DNA of 64,000 nucleotides. It comes from Pseudomonas sp. R5(2019). GTDB lineage: Bacteria > Pseudomonadota > Gammaproteobacteria > Pseudomonadales > Pseudomonadaceae. Positions 43,411 to 52,237 of this stretch are shown here, piece by piece. The notes under the pieces were generated by a model. It did not search any database. It had not been told where the DNA came from and saw nothing but the letters and a program-made list of their open reading frames with translations. Position 1 is the stretch's first letter. Each line of letters begins with the position of its first letter. Where the stretch lies: positions 1-64,000 of the forward strand of contig NZ_JAAAMT010000027.1 of assembly GCF_009905435.1 (NCBI RefSeq), given 5' to 3'. A program made the translations under genes and the position numbers.

Positions 43411-43940
43411 TCACCACCTCCCTGGCTGAGCGATTTGCGCCCACCGGTAGCGGATTCCATAAAGGCCTTCTCGGCCACGAACTGCCAGTCGGCGTAGTGA
43501 GTCACGCCTTCGAAATCGGACCACTGGGCCGGGAAGCCGGACTGCTTCAGGGGGGTGGCCTGGGAGCGGCTGTAGACCCCGGTGATGCGTCCGTCGATCG
43601 AGCGCACCAGACCCCAATCTTCGGTTTGGCTGATCGGGTCCGGGTAGAGCCTGCGCAGGTGCCGTTTGGGCGACGGGAAACGGTTGTCCTCCAGCAGCTC
43701 TGCCAGGTCCTCCGGGTACTGAGCCAGGCCCGGCGAAGCGCGGTAGTAGCTGCGCAGCGCCTGGGCATATTGGCTGCCGACCCAGATCAGCTCACGCTCG
43801 CGCTCCCGCTTGGCCGCGGTCGACCACAGCTGACCGGCTGCCGCCAGGGCCATGCTGCTCAGGGCGATCAGCAACAACACGCCCAGGTACGTGAAACCGC
43901 CCATGGCGGCAGGGTTACCACTCTGAGTAAAGGCTGCCAT
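43407..43940 (-). CDS. Pseudopilin-like protein lacking Glu5
   Basis: 177 residues from the ATG at 43940 (GGGAGGGCGCGTG upstream). Prepilin-like leader ending in MGG, then FTYLGVLLLIALSSMALA. The mature position 5 is Gly, not the almost invariant Glu. After the helix, WSTAAKRERERELIWVGSQYAQALRSYY resembles GspG/H-like pseudopilins of MSHA-type systems. It is the last of three pseudopilins and is cotranslated with csgE (4-bp overlap). Confidence 0.82.
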   Translation of the reverse strand: MAAFTQSGNPAAMGGFTYLGVLLLIALSSMALAAAGQLWSTAAKRERERELIWVGSQYAQALRSYYRASPGLAQYPEDLAELLEDNRFPSPKRHLRRLYPDPISQTEDWGLVRSIDGRITGVYSRSQATPLKQSGFPAQWSDFEGVTHYADWQFVAEKAFMESATGGRKSLSQGGGE

Positions 43941-44289
43941 CACGCGCCCTCCCGGTTGAACCGCTTTTCACATCGGCAACACCACCGGCCACGCCATCGG
44001 GTGGGGAGATCGGTTGCCAGGTGTCGCGCTTGCCGTTGATCGGGTCCAGCGGGGCGCCGCGCAGGTAGCGCTGCTCCACCAGCTGTTCGATGGAATCGGG
44101 GTAATGACCGGTGTCGCCGTAGTAGTGGTCCAGTGCTTCGCGCATCACCGCCAGGCTCTGGCGCAGGGTGGTCTCGCGCGAGGTTTCCAGGCTGTTGAAG
44201 TAGCGCGGCACGGCGATGGTCATCAACGTCGCGATGATCGCCAGCACCACCAGCAGCTCGATCAAGGTAAAGCCCTTCTGTCGTTCCAT
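43915..44289 (-). CDS. Type II secretion pseudopilin, GspG-like
   Basis: 124 residues. The short leader MERQKG is followed by the canonical FTLIELLVVLAIIATLMTIAVPRYF, with Glu at mature position 5. The globular part is short (RETTLRQSLAVMREALDHYYGDTGHYPDS), as in major pseudopilins. It overlaps the next pseudopilin gene by 26 bp. Needs a prepilin peptidase, which is not in the window. Confidence 0.88.
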   Translation of the reverse strand: MERQKGFTLIELLVVLAIIATLMTIAVPRYFNSLETSRETTLRQSLAVMREALDHYYGDTGHYPDSIEQLVEQRYLRGAPLDPINGKRDTWQPISPPDGVAGGVADVKSGSTGRARDGSLYSEW

Positions 44290-44292
44290 GAT

Positions 44293-44766
44293 TCACCACT
44301 CCTTGTAGGCGATGCCGTTGAGGCCCAGGCCCTGGGCCCTGGAGTACACATCGAAGACGTCTTGACCACTGCGCGGGTTGTCGCTGGAGCTGGTGTAGGA
44401 ACGCAGGCCCCAGCCACCTTCATCGTTAGGCTTGGTGCTCAGCAGCGGGTCACGCGGGATGCGTCGCAGGAAGTAGAACTTGGCGCCCTTGGCGCTGCGC
44501 ACATCACGTACACCCTCCACCAGCACCTGAAGGTTGGGCGGGTAGCCGCTGTCGTTCAGCGACTTCTCGATCCAGCCCGCATCAAATGCCCGTTTGTAGG
44601 CATCGATGGCGTCGCGAATCTGATACAGCGACGCCTTCAGGTCTTGCTCCTTGTTGCGACGAACCACGGTTTCGGTCAGTGGCGCGGCGATCGCCGCCAA
44701 CAGGCCGATCAGCGCCAGGGTCACCACTACTTCAATCAGGGTGAAGCCTCGCTCTGTGCGTTTCAT
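44293..44766 (-). CDS. Type II secretion pseudopilin
   Basis: 157 residues. Leader MKRTERG, then FTLIEVVVTLALIGLLAAIAAP with Glu5. The globular part begins with RRNKEQDLKASLYQIRDAIDAYK and carries PRDPLLSTKPNDEGGWGLRSY, the GspG-type calcium/loop region. It starts 3 bp after the secretin gene, so it is part of the same transcript. Confidence 0.88.
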   Translation of the reverse strand: MKRTERGFTLIEVVVTLALIGLLAAIAAPLTETVVRRNKEQDLKASLYQIRDAIDAYKRAFDAGWIEKSLNDSGYPPNLQVLVEGVRDVRSAKGAKFYFLRRIPRDPLLSTKPNDEGGWGLRSYTSSSDNPRSGQDVFDVYSRAQGLGLNGIAYKEW

Positions 44767-44769
44767 GGC

Positions 44770-46650
44770 TCAGTGCCTCGTCGCTACAGGGGTCGATGGG
44801 GTCGCCGAGGCCGGGGTCGACGCGGCGGTCATCGGTGCGCTGGGCCGACCTTCGCCGTCGGTCTTGAGCGCATCGGGCTGGTTGGAACGGCCCATCGACG
44901 GGATGTGCATGCTGGTTTCGGTGCCGGTCGGGAATTCCATGTCCGACGGGCTCTTGTACGGCAGGTTGCGCACAATGCGCGGGGTGATCGACAGCACCAG
45001 CTCCGACTTGCCCATGGTGTTCTTGTGGCTGCCGAACAGCCGGCCCAGCGCCGGGATGTCGCCCAGCCCCGGAATCTTGTTGCCGGTGGCGCCGTGGTCG
45101 TTGCGTACCAGGCCGGCCAGCACCTGGGTTTCGCCGTCGTGCAGGCGCAGGCTGGTCTGGGCGTTGCGGGTGTCGACCTGAACCGGGATGGTGCCCTGAC
45201 GGGTCGGCTCCAGCGGCGTGGCGTTACTCACTTCCAGGGCAATCTTGATCGCCACTTCGTTGTTCAGGTGCACCACCGGGGTGACTTCCAGTTTAAGACC
45301 GACATCCAGGTAGGTAACGCTTTCAGTGATGACCGGTCCCTGGGTCGAGGGCACCGAGGTGGCGCTGATGATCGGTACCCGCTGGCCGATGTGGATACGC
45401 GCCTGCTCACGGTTGCTGACGCGAATCACGGGGCTGGCCAGGGTGTTGATGTCGTTGTCCTGGGCGTTGATTTTCAGCTGTGGCGACGGCGCGATGGAGA
45501 TGCGCCCGGAGTTGATCCCGCGCAGCTGGTCGAGCACGTTGACACCGGTGCCGTCGGCGTTGATCACGCCGAAGGTGTTGGGCCATTGCATCCCCAGGTC
45601 GAGGATGCGTTGGCTGGCGACCTCCATCACTTGCACTTCCAGCACCACTTCCGGGTTGGACTGATCCTGGGCCTGCAGCAGCTTCTCGGCCATGCGCACG
45701 GCATCCGGGGTGTCGCGCATGGTCAGGGTATTGAGGCGCTCGTCGACGAACACGTCACGGGTCTTGAGCATGGTCTTGACCATGTTCAGCGCGGCATTGG
45801 TATCAATGCTGGTCAGGTAGAAGGTGCGCATCACCAACTCCTGGTAGTCCTTGGTTTTTTGCGGCGAATCGGGGTAGATCAGCAGGGTGTTTTCGTTCAC
45901 CACTTTCTGGTGCAGCTGGTTCTGGTCCAGCAACAGGGCAATCGCGTCTTCGATGCGCACGTCACGCACGAAGATGGTGGCTTTCATGTCCGGGCGCAGG
46001 TCTTTGTCGAAGATGAAGTTCAGGCCGGCGACCTGGCTCAGCACCTCGAAGATGGTCTTGAGGTTGGCTTCGCGAAACTCCAGGGTAACCGGCTTGTCCA
46101 GGCGGGTACGCAGTTGCGGGTACTGGGTGACGTTGCGGCTTTGCACCAGCTCCACGTCCTTGCGCAGGGCCAGGCCACCTTCGTTTTGCGGGTCGAGCAG
46201 GAGGATTTCGCGCACCTCTTTTTCAGCGCCGAAGATGTCACCCCGGCGCAAGGCGGCCTGACCGATGTTCACGCGCTCCGCCAGGTTGCTCATCTGCTCC
46301 ATCTGGCGAATCGCTTCCTTGGCGCGGCCATTGGAGGGCTCGATGCTGAGCACCCGGCTGTAGGCCTGGCGGGCACCGGTGAAGTCGTGACGGGAACGAT
46401 CGCTGTCGCCCTGGGTGATCAGGGCTTCGACCGCCCGGGCACGGCCGCTGATCAACGCCAGGTTAAGCTCGGTGTCACGCGGCGATTGGGCCAGGCCTTC
46501 CTGGATTCGGGCCAGGCCCGCTTCGTACTGCCCCCCCTCGATCAATGCCTGCCCTTCTTTGCGCACACCGGTGGTACCGCATCCGGCCAGCGCCACACAC
46601 AGCGCGAGCATCAGGCCAGGGACCGGTTTATTCAAACGAGCCATGTTCAT
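44770..46650 (-). CDS. Secretin with TPR N-terminus (MshL/GspD type)
   Basis: 626 residues. The lipobox ALAGC (Cys24) is followed by tetratricopeptide-like helices (residues 30-150: EAGLARIQEGLAQSP, AKEAIRQMEQM), a secretin N-terminal domain (TLEFREANLKTIFEVLSQVAGLNFIFD), N1-type repeats and the pore domain (VPIISATSVPSTQGPVITESVTYLDVGLKLEVTP; VLAGLVRNDHG...IPGLGDIPALGRLFGS). The outer-membrane channel of the system. The TPR fusion is typical of MSHA-like and Tad/T2SS hybrids. Confidence 0.92.
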   Translation of the reverse strand: MNMARLNKPVPGLMLALCVALAGCGTTGVRKEGQALIEGGQYEAGLARIQEGLAQSPRDTELNLALISGRARAVEALITQGDSDRSRHDFTGARQAYSRVLSIEPSNGRAKEAIRQMEQMSNLAERVNIGQAALRRGDIFGAEKEVREILLLDPQNEGGLALRKDVELVQSRNVTQYPQLRTRLDKPVTLEFREANLKTIFEVLSQVAGLNFIFDKDLRPDMKATIFVRDVRIEDAIALLLDQNQLHQKVVNENTLLIYPDSPQKTKDYQELVMRTFYLTSIDTNAALNMVKTMLKTRDVFVDERLNTLTMRDTPDAVRMAEKLLQAQDQSNPEVVLEVQVMEVASQRILDLGMQWPNTFGVINADGTGVNVLDQLRGINSGRISIAPSPQLKINAQDNDINTLASPVIRVSNREQARIHIGQRVPIISATSVPSTQGPVITESVTYLDVGLKLEVTPVVHLNNEVAIKIALEVSNATPLEPTRQGTIPVQVDTRNAQTSLRLHDGETQVLAGLVRNDHGATGNKIPGLGDIPALGRLFGSHKNTMGKSELVLSITPRIVRNLPYKSPSDMEFPTGTETSMHIPSMGRSNQPDALKTDGEGRPSAPMTAASTPASATPSTPVATRH

Positions 46651-47150
46651 GGTGCACTCCCTACAGACAAGGTCTGGGTCAAATGCAAAGGCAGGTAGAC
46701 CAGGCTCAGCTCGGTGGCCGAGATGTGGTCAATGCGGTAGGTGTTGTCGATCACGTCGCCGTGGCGCACGACGTAGAGTTTTTCGCCGTTCTGCAGAAAA
46801 ATCTGCTGGTCCTGCTGGTTGTCCAGCCGGCCGATGAACTGGAACGGCAGCGGTGGTGCCGTCGGTGCCGGCTCGTCCGGTGCAGCGGCCAGCGGCTGTT
46901 CGGTGACGGTGGCCATCGCGACAACCGGCTTCCAGCTCTTGGCTGCGAACAGGTCACCGGCAATGGCCGGCTTGTCCTTGTTCGCCTGCGCCTTGGCCGC
47001 CTGTGCCGGCGTGGCCTCCTGGCTGCCGGCCACGGAGGCGGCGTCGGTTGCCGGCGCAGGTTCAGTGAAAAAGTGTTCGGGAATCCAGGTCAGCGCCGCC
47101 GCCACCGTGAAGAATCCCAACCAGCCGAGGGTGCGTTTAGTGTTCATCAT
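46647..47150 (-). CDS. MshK/GspC-like periplasmic protein
   Basis: 167 residues. One N-terminal membrane segment (residues 8-24), a Pro/Ala-rich linker, and a small C-terminal domain PFQFIGRLDNQQDQQIFLQNGEKLYVVRHGDVI typical of MshK/PilP/GspC HR domains. These link the inner-membrane assembly with the secretin. It overlaps the secretin start and the PilO-like stop by 4 bp each. Confidence 0.78.
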   Translation of the reverse strand: MMNTKRTLGWLGFFTVAAALTWIPEHFFTEPAPATDAASVAGSQEATPAQAAKAQANKDKPAIAGDLFAAKSWKPVVAMATVTEQPLAAAPDEPAPTAPPLPFQFIGRLDNQQDQQIFLQNGEKLYVVRHGDVIDNTYRIDHISATELSLVYLPLHLTQTLSVGSAP

Positions 47151-47695
47151 GACCTCGAGAGGTACAGAGTCATACGAATGCGCCCGGTCAGTTCGGTATC
47201 ACTGATCCGTTTGCGTTGCAGGTCGATGTCTTCCAGTACCAGCGCCGGCAGCTGGGTCAGCAAGGCGTGCAGGAAGCGCCGCACTTGCGGGTAGTTGCCG
47301 CGTATCGGCAATACGATCGAGTAGCGTGCCAGCCGGGTTTTCGGGTCGCTGCCCAAGCTGTATTCACCGCGCGACAGGGTGATGCGTTCGAGGGCCGCCA
47401 GGGCGTAGATCCGGTCGATCGCGTCAGTGGCCTGGGGCTGGGCCGGCAGGCTGCTGCGAAAATCCTCCAGTTGGCGCTGGGGCACCAGTGGCGCGGCTTC
47501 ACTGCCTTGGGCGATGCGGGCCTGATAGGCCTCGGCGTTGGCCAGCTGCTGCTCGACGTCGGTCAGAAACCGCTCACCCGGTAGCAGCACTGCCGCGCCC
47601 TGCCCCAGCGTCACCAGCAACAGCGCGCCGCCGGCAATGCCTGGCCAACCGAGTTGGCGCAGGCGTTCATGGATGATCAATCTAGGGATTCGCAT
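47147..47695 (-). CDS. PilO/GspM-like protein
   Basis: 182 residues from the ATG at 47695 (MRIPRLIIHERLR). Short cytoplasmic tail, one membrane helix (GGALLLVTLGQGAAVLL), coiled coil (FLTDVEQQLANAEAYQARI) and ferredoxin-like domain, the layout of PilO/GspM. It overlaps the PilN-like gene by 14 bp. Inner-membrane alignment protein of the assembly platform. Confidence 0.8.
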   Translation of the reverse strand: MRIPRLIIHERLRQLGWPGIAGGALLLVTLGQGAAVLLPGERFLTDVEQQLANAEAYQARIAQGSEAAPLVPQRQLEDFRSSLPAQPQATDAIDRIYALAALERITLSRGEYSLGSDPKTRLARYSIVLPIRGNYPQVRRFLHALLTQLPALVLEDIDLQRKRISDTELTGRIRMTLYLSRS

Positions 47696-48224
47696 CGCTG
47701 ATCTCCCAACTGGCCGAGAGGTTGAACTGCACCGGCTGCTCGGGAACCTGGGCGACGATTTCGTGGCTGAGCAACGACACGTCGTGCAGTTCATCGCTGG
47801 CTTCGAGCAGTTTGTGGAACGCCAGCATCGCTTCCAGGTCGCGCGCTTCGGCGCTGATGCGGACCTGGCCCTTGCGTGCATCCGGGGTCAGTGACAACAG
47901 CGCCACATTTTCTCGCGGCAAGGCTTCGAGCATCGCGAACAGGCGCTCCCAAGGGCGGCGCAGTTGTTTGGAGACTTCATGCATCTGCTCCAGGTGCTCG
48001 GTTTGTTCGCGGGTCTGGGCCGCCGACAAGGTGCGCTTGGCGGTGTTGCCGTTGAGGTGTGTCTCGATGGCCTGCAACCGCTGTTGTTGTTCGGCCAGTT
48101 GGGCGTCCTGTTGCTGTTGCAGGAAGAACACCCCGGCGGCCAGCACCACGCCTGCCACCAGCAGGCTCCAGCTCAGCGGGCCGACCCGGCGTACGGGTTT
48201 GAAGTCGAGCATGAGCGGGCGCAT
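47682..48224 (-). CDS. PilN-like inner-membrane protein
   Basis: 180 residues from the ATG at 48224. Short cytoplasmic N-terminus MRPLMLDFKPVRR, one helix (LSWSLLVAGVVLAAGVFFL), a Gln-rich coiled coil (QQQQDAQLAEQQQRLQAIE), then a ferredoxin-like fold. This is the PilN/GspL C-terminal arrangement. It follows the PilM-like gene with 1 bp between them. Confidence 0.82.
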   Translation of the reverse strand: MRPLMLDFKPVRRVGPLSWSLLVAGVVLAAGVFFLQQQQDAQLAEQQQRLQAIETHLNGNTAKRTLSAAQTREQTEHLEQMHEVSKQLRRPWERLFAMLEALPRENVALLSLTPDARKGQVRISAEARDLEAMLAFHKLLEASDELHDVSLLSHEIVAQVPEQPVQFNLSASWEISDANP

Positions 48225-48225
48225 G

Positions 48226-49029
48226 TCAGGCCACCGCCCGGGACATGACGAACAACACGTCACGTACCGGTTCCTGTTCGACGGCCAGGCTGCACAGCTG
48301 CACCCCGGCGATCTGCGGTGGCGAGTCCAGGCGACCCGGGGCGTGGAGGAAAACCCCCAGCGGTTGGTCATGCTGGGAGGCCAGCAGCACCACTTCGCGG
48401 GCGATCATCGCGCTCAGGGCGGCATCGCTGTCGTTGCCGCCCACCGAGTGCACCGATACCCAGCGCCCGGCGCGGGCCATCAGCAACACGCTGCGCGACG
48501 GCTCGGCGACTACAAAGAGGAAGTTGTTCTGGTCAAGCTTTCGACCAAAGCGGTTGTAGGCAGCCATCAGGTAGGGTTGCACCGAGACCAATTTAAGCCC
48601 GCGTGCTTCGGCAATGGCGTCCAGCCGTTGCAGCAGCGCCTGAGGCAAGGCCACGGCGATGCGGTCATGCCCGGCCGCTTCCGGCGACAGGGTCAGCCGC
48701 CAGTCTTGCCCAGCAACACCGTATCGCTCCTCGAAGCAGACCTGGGCATAGGCGAGCAATTCGGCCGGGCTGTGGATCTGTTCGCTCCAGGGCACCAGGC
48801 CGTAGCGGCTGTACTGGCTCGACAGCACCACGCACAGTTCGGCGCGCCGAGGGGCGTGTTGCGCCAGCAACCGTTCGAGCGTGTCCAGGGCCACCGACCC
48901 GGCCGTCTGCGGGTCGCTGATAAAGCCGACGCTGCCCAGCCACTGTTGTTCGCGGCCATGGCGTCGACACAGACCCACGCCACCGCTGCCGATCACGGCG
49001 ATATAACGCTCAGGCGACAAAAGTGACAC
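48226..49029 (-). CDS. PilM/GspL-like actin-fold protein
   Basis: 267 residues if begun at the GTG at 49029, which has GAGGAG seven bases upstream; a TTG at 49044 would add five residues but lacks a ribosome site. Actin-like segments: YIAVIGSGGVGLC at the start and NNFLFVVAEPSRSVLLMARAG. In MSHA and T4P systems this protein binds the PilN tail on the cytoplasmic side (MshI/PilM). It overlaps the GspE stop by 20 bp. Confidence 0.78.
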   Translation of the reverse strand: MSLLSPERYIAVIGSGGVGLCRRHGREQQWLGSVGFISDPQTAGSVALDTLERLLAQHAPRRAELCVVLSSQYSRYGLVPWSEQIHSPAELLAYAQVCFEERYGVAGQDWRLTLSPEAAGHDRIAVALPQALLQRLDAIAEARGLKLVSVQPYLMAAYNRFGRKLDQNNFLFVVAEPSRSVLLMARAGRWVSVHSVGGNDSDAALSAMIAREVVLLASQHDQPLGVFLHAPGRLDSPPQIAGVQLCSLAVEQEPVRDVLFVMSRAVA

Positions 49030-50716
49030 GATTGATCTCCTCAAGGGTCGTACGCCCTTCTCGAACCAGTTCCAGTGCCGAGGTACGCAGCAGGCGCAAG
49101 CCGCGGCTGCAGGCCAGCGCCTTGATTTTCGAAGTCGGTTGGCGCTCCACGATCAGCTGGCGAATTTCGTCGTCCAGGTGCAGCAGTTCGGCGATGGCGG
49201 TCCGGCCGCGGTAGCCGGTGCCACGGCACTGGCCGCAGCCGCGGCCGTGGACGAAGTGGTAGTCGGCTACCGCATCGGCCTGCAGGCCCGAGGCCGCCAG
49301 CTCTTCGCTGTCCGGCACATGGGGCTCGGCGCAGGCCGGGCAGACCAGCCGGATCAGGCGCTGGGCCAGCACGGCGTTGAGCGCCGAGACGAAGCTGTAG
49401 GGGTCCACTTCCATCTGGGTGAAACGGCCGATCACATCGAACACGTTGTTGGCGTGGATGGTGGTGAACACCAGGTGGCCGGTCAGGGCCGATTGCACGG
49501 CGATCTGGGCGGTGTCGGGATCACGGATCTCGCCGACCATGATCTTGTCCGGGTCATGGCGCAGGATCGAACGCAGGCCGCGGGCGAAGGTCAGGCCCTT
49601 CTTCTCGTTGACGGGGATCTGCAGCACACCCGGCAGCTGATATTCCACCGGGTCTTCGATGGTGACGATCTTGTCCACGCCGTGGTTGATCTCGGTGATC
49701 ATCGCGTACAGGGTGGTGGTCTTGCCGCTGCCGGTGGGGCCGGTCACCAGCACCATGCCGTAGGGTTCGGCGGCCAGCCGGCGCAGGCTGCGCAGGGTTT
49801 CGTCGGCAAAGCCCAGGGCCTGCAGTTGCACGCCGCTGACCCGGTCGCTCAGGTCTTGCTTGTCCAGCACCCGCAGCACTGCGTCTTCGCCGAAGATGCT
49901 CGGCATGATCGAGACCCGGAAGTCGATCTGGCGGCCACTGATGCCGATCTTGAAGCGGCCGTCCTGTGGCACGCGTTTTTCGCCGATGTCCAGTTCGGCC
50001 ATGACCTTGACCCGGGAAATGACCTGCTCGGCAAACTCGGTGCCGCTGACCTTGCCGATGTTGTTCAGCACCCCATCGATCCGGTACTTGATCACCAGGC
50101 CCGTGCCGGTGGTGCCCAGGTGGATGTCGCTGGCGTGCATCTTCAAGGCATCGTAGAGCGTGGAGTTGACCAGCTTGACCACTGTGCTGGCGTCTTCGCT
50201 GATGCTGGTCAGCGACAGGCTCTGCAGGGTGTCGATTTCGACAACGGCATTGGTGGCGGCGTTGAGCGACTCCACCGCATGAAAGCTTTCTTCGTGGCGG
50301 GCAAGGCAGGCGGCCAGGTCGGCGGCATGCACCAGGTACAGCGGTGCGCCGTTCAGGCATTCATCGATCCAGGCCAGGCGGCTGCCGTCGAAGGGGTCGG
50401 CAAACACGCCAATGACGACGTCACCATGGCGCAGCAACATGAATTCGCGTTTCAGGCACTGGGCCAGGCTGACCCGGTCGAACTCTGGCGTGGCCGCGAA
50501 CAGCGATGGGGTGTCGAGTACCGGGTAATGCAAGGTGGCGCCCAGGCGTTCAACGAACGCGGCAGGCTCCAGTGCACTCAAGGTGTCGAGGGCTTGCAGC
50601 ACGCGCTCGCCGGAGGCGGCGGCGCTGGTGTGGGCCTGGGCCAGCAGCTCGCAGGCAAAAACGGGTGACGCAATCGCTCTGATCGGGGATTCGACGGCAA
50701 TCAACAGACGTTCCAT
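49010..50716 (-). CDS. GspE/MshE-type secretion ATPase
   Basis: 568 residues. N-terminal domain with the MshEN-like pattern (residues 60-150), then the AAA-type ATPase: Walker A GPTGSGKTTT (near residue 325), the Asp box IVTIEDPVEYQLPG, Walker B ILRHDPDKIMVGEIRDPDTA, the His box TGHLVFTTIHANNVFD, and a zinc site CPAC...CGQCRGTGYRG. The motor that drives pseudopilus growth at the inner membrane. First structural gene of the block, 83 bp after the response regulator. Confidence 0.93.
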   Translation of the reverse strand: MERLLIAVESPIRAIASPVFACELLAQAHTSAAASGERVLQALDTLSALEPAAFVERLGATLHYPVLDTPSLFAATPEFDRVSLAQCLKREFMLLRHGDVVIGVFADPFDGSRLAWIDECLNGAPLYLVHAADLAACLARHEESFHAVESLNAATNAVVEIDTLQSLSLTSISEDASTVVKLVNSTLYDALKMHASDIHLGTTGTGLVIKYRIDGVLNNIGKVSGTEFAEQVISRVKVMAELDIGEKRVPQDGRFKIGISGRQIDFRVSIMPSIFGEDAVLRVLDKQDLSDRVSGVQLQALGFADETLRSLRRLAAEPYGMVLVTGPTGSGKTTTLYAMITEINHGVDKIVTIEDPVEYQLPGVLQIPVNEKKGLTFARGLRSILRHDPDKIMVGEIRDPDTAQIAVQSALTGHLVFTTIHANNVFDVIGRFTQMEVDPYSFVSALNAVLAQRLIRLVCPACAEPHVPDSEELAASGLQADAVADYHFVHGRGCGQCRGTGYRGRTAIAELLHLDDEIRQLIVERQPTSKIKALACSRGLRLLRTSALELVREGRTTLEEINRVTFVA

Positions 50717-50799
50717 GGCATGTACTCCAACGCCTCGGGGCGGTAGCCCAGTTGGCGCGGCCAGCCATTACGGCACTGCCGAAACGTCAGATCGCGCCC

Positions 50800-51327
50800 C
50801 TACTCCCCGGTGCGCCGTTGAGCGTCATCAGGCGCGGTAGAGGCCGGTTTTCGGCGATCTGCCAGCACCCAGCTGCCGTCATACAACTGCAGGGGGAAAT
50901 TCTCGTTCCTGCCCTGGCGTCGTTCGACGAACCCTTCAGCACGGTTGGCGCCAGGCTTGGGCTCCCGCTTTACCCCTATCAGGTCACAGACTGCACGGGC
51001 CAATTCCGCCAACGGAAAGGGTTTGAACAGGATATGACTGACGTTTCGCTGGATCGCGCCCTCTTTGACCTCAGTGGTCGGGTGGGCGGTGATCAGCACG
51101 AAATGACAGTCCCTGTGTTGGCGAACAGCCTCGAGAATCTGAAAACCCGTCATGTCGGGTAAACGGAAATCGAGCACTACGACGTCGGGTGCAAACTCCT
51201 CAGCCGCTTTGATGGCTGTGGAACCGTCGTGGGCAACACGGACCTCCAGACCTTGCGCCCCGAGATACATTTCGAGGTTTGCCGCCAGGATCTGTTCGTC
51301 TTCGACTACCAGTACTTTGTTCAACAA
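50800..51327 (-). CDS. Response regulator, receiver domain only
   Basis: 175 residues from the TTG at 51327, which has AAGGAG seven bases upstream. A start at 51426 would lie upstream of the sigma-54 promoter at 51396-51411, so it is unlikely. Receiver domain: acidic pocket VVEDEQ (Glu9, Asp10), phospho-acceptor Asp53 in VVVLDFRLPDMTG, Thr in LITAHP, Lys in LFKPF. No DNA-binding domain follows; the tail (residues 125-175) ends with YDGSWVLADRRKP. It probably acts through protein contacts. Leads the secretion operon; no histidine kinase is adjacent. Confidence 0.85.
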   Translation of the reverse strand: MLNKVLVVEDEQILAANLEMYLGAQGLEVRVAHDGSTAIKAAEEFAPDVVVLDFRLPDMTGFQILEAVRQHRDCHFVLITAHPTTEVKEGAIQRNVSHILFKPFPLAELARAVCDLIGVKREPKPGANRAEGFVERRQGRNENFPLQLYDGSWVLADRRKPASTAPDDAQRRTGE

Positions 51328-51395
51328 GGTCGACTCCTTGAAACACGTCAGGTCCGGTTTCCCGTCCTGGCAGAGCGTCGCCTTGATTAGGCTTG

Positions 51396-51411
51396 AGCAC
51401 GCTTCGTGCCA
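51396..51411 (-). promoter_or_regulatory. Sigma-54 promoter of the response regulator/secretion operon
   Basis: Minus strand reads TGGCACG-AAGC-GTGCT, one base away from the consensus TGGCACG-N4-TTGCT, with GG and GC exactly 10 bases apart. The predicted transcription start is about 58 bases before the TTG at 51327. Confidence 0.75.
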
Positions 51412-51496
51412 GGCGTAACGCTTCATTTAGAAGCGGTGTATGCCATTGATTTATCTAGATATTTTTTTACCACCGAACAGGGCAGCCCGGCACCGC

Positions 51497-51553
51497 CCCC
51501 AAAAGCGGGGGAAGCATTTGAACGTCCCGTCAGCGGTCTCCCCAACATTGGGG
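51497..51553. promoter_or_regulatory. Pair of CCCC/GGGG palindromes (possible enhancer sites)
   Basis: CCCCAAAAGCGGGG within 51497-51511 and the perfect CCCCAACATTGGGG at 51540-51553 lie about 110-170 bases upstream of the predicted sigma-54 transcription start. They may bind the activator of this regulon; alternatively the second could act as a hairpin after the SurA-like gene, though no T run follows. Confidence 0.5.
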
Positions 51554-51559
51554 GTTGCT

Positions 51560-52222
51560 TCACCCGGCGTCAATGCGCTCGATGCTGCCCTGGGCGCGCA
51601 ATCGCTCCAGCAACGCCCTGGCCGCGAGCATCTGCTGTCGATTGGAATAGTGGGTTTTAAGCCATGCGAGTCCCTGCTCCGTTGAGACCATGGCCTCAAA
51701 GGTTTGGTTCGATTGGCTGAGCAGGACGCTGCCCTCACCTGCGTAAAACGCCTTGAGCTGCTCAACATCGGGCTCCTCGACACGGGTCAGCTGCGCGTAG
51801 ACGGCCTGCGCGGCCATTTCGTGACGAGTGTAGTCGGCGAAACTTTGCTCATCGAACCCGGCCTCGGCCAGGCGCCGCGAGAAGGTCTCGGGCGATCCGA
51901 ACGCCTGGCGCAGGTCGGCAATCTCGGCCGCGACCACGCTGTCCTCGATCACCACGCCCTGGCGCAGTGCTTCCTGCCAGAGCAACTCCTTGTCGACCAG
52001 CTCATCCAGCGCCGCGCTGCGCAGGCGGCCATAGACGCTGGGGCTGCGAATGCTGGTAACGGCGCGGCCCTCGGCCTTCAGGTAGTCGGCGAAATAATGT
52101 TCAAGGCGCATCTGGCTGATCTCCACTCCATTGACCCTGGCTGCCACCGGGCCGTCCACAGGCAAGGCCTGAGCGAGCGGCAGCCAGCAACAGATGAGCG
52201 ATAACGCGATCCAGGCTTTCAT
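51560..52222 (-). CDS. SurA-like periplasmic chaperone without PPIase domain
   Basis: 220 residues. Signal peptide (cleavage AQA-LP). The N-terminal domain has the SurA_N/PpiD pattern VDGPVAARVNGVEISQMRLEHYFADYL, followed by helices (LDELVDKELLWQEALRQGV) typical of the chaperone module. No rotamase domain follows. It is the last gene of the mnxG operon, 15 bp after the cytochrome/binding-protein gene, and may keep the oxidase or its partners unfolded or in shape in the periplasm (inference). Confidence 0.82.
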   Translation of the reverse strand: MKAWIALSLICCWLPLAQALPVDGPVAARVNGVEISQMRLEHYFADYLKAEGRAVTSIRSPSVYGRLRSAALDELVDKELLWQEALRQGVVIEDSVVAAEIADLRQAFGSPETFSRRLAEAGFDEQSFADYTRHEMAAQAVYAQLTRVEEPDVEQLKAFYAGEGSVLLSQSNQTFEAMVSTEQGLAWLKTHYSNRQQMLAARALLERLRAQGSIERIDAG

Positions 52223-52237
52223 GCGGTACCTCCTGAG

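Noticed and set aside
44014..46698. An 894-codon open frame on the plus strand opposite the secretin and pseudopilin genes
   Set aside because: It is a mirror of the high-GC third codon positions on the true strand; its translation is rich in His, Val, Gln and Gly without any domain, and the opposite frame encodes a clear secretin.
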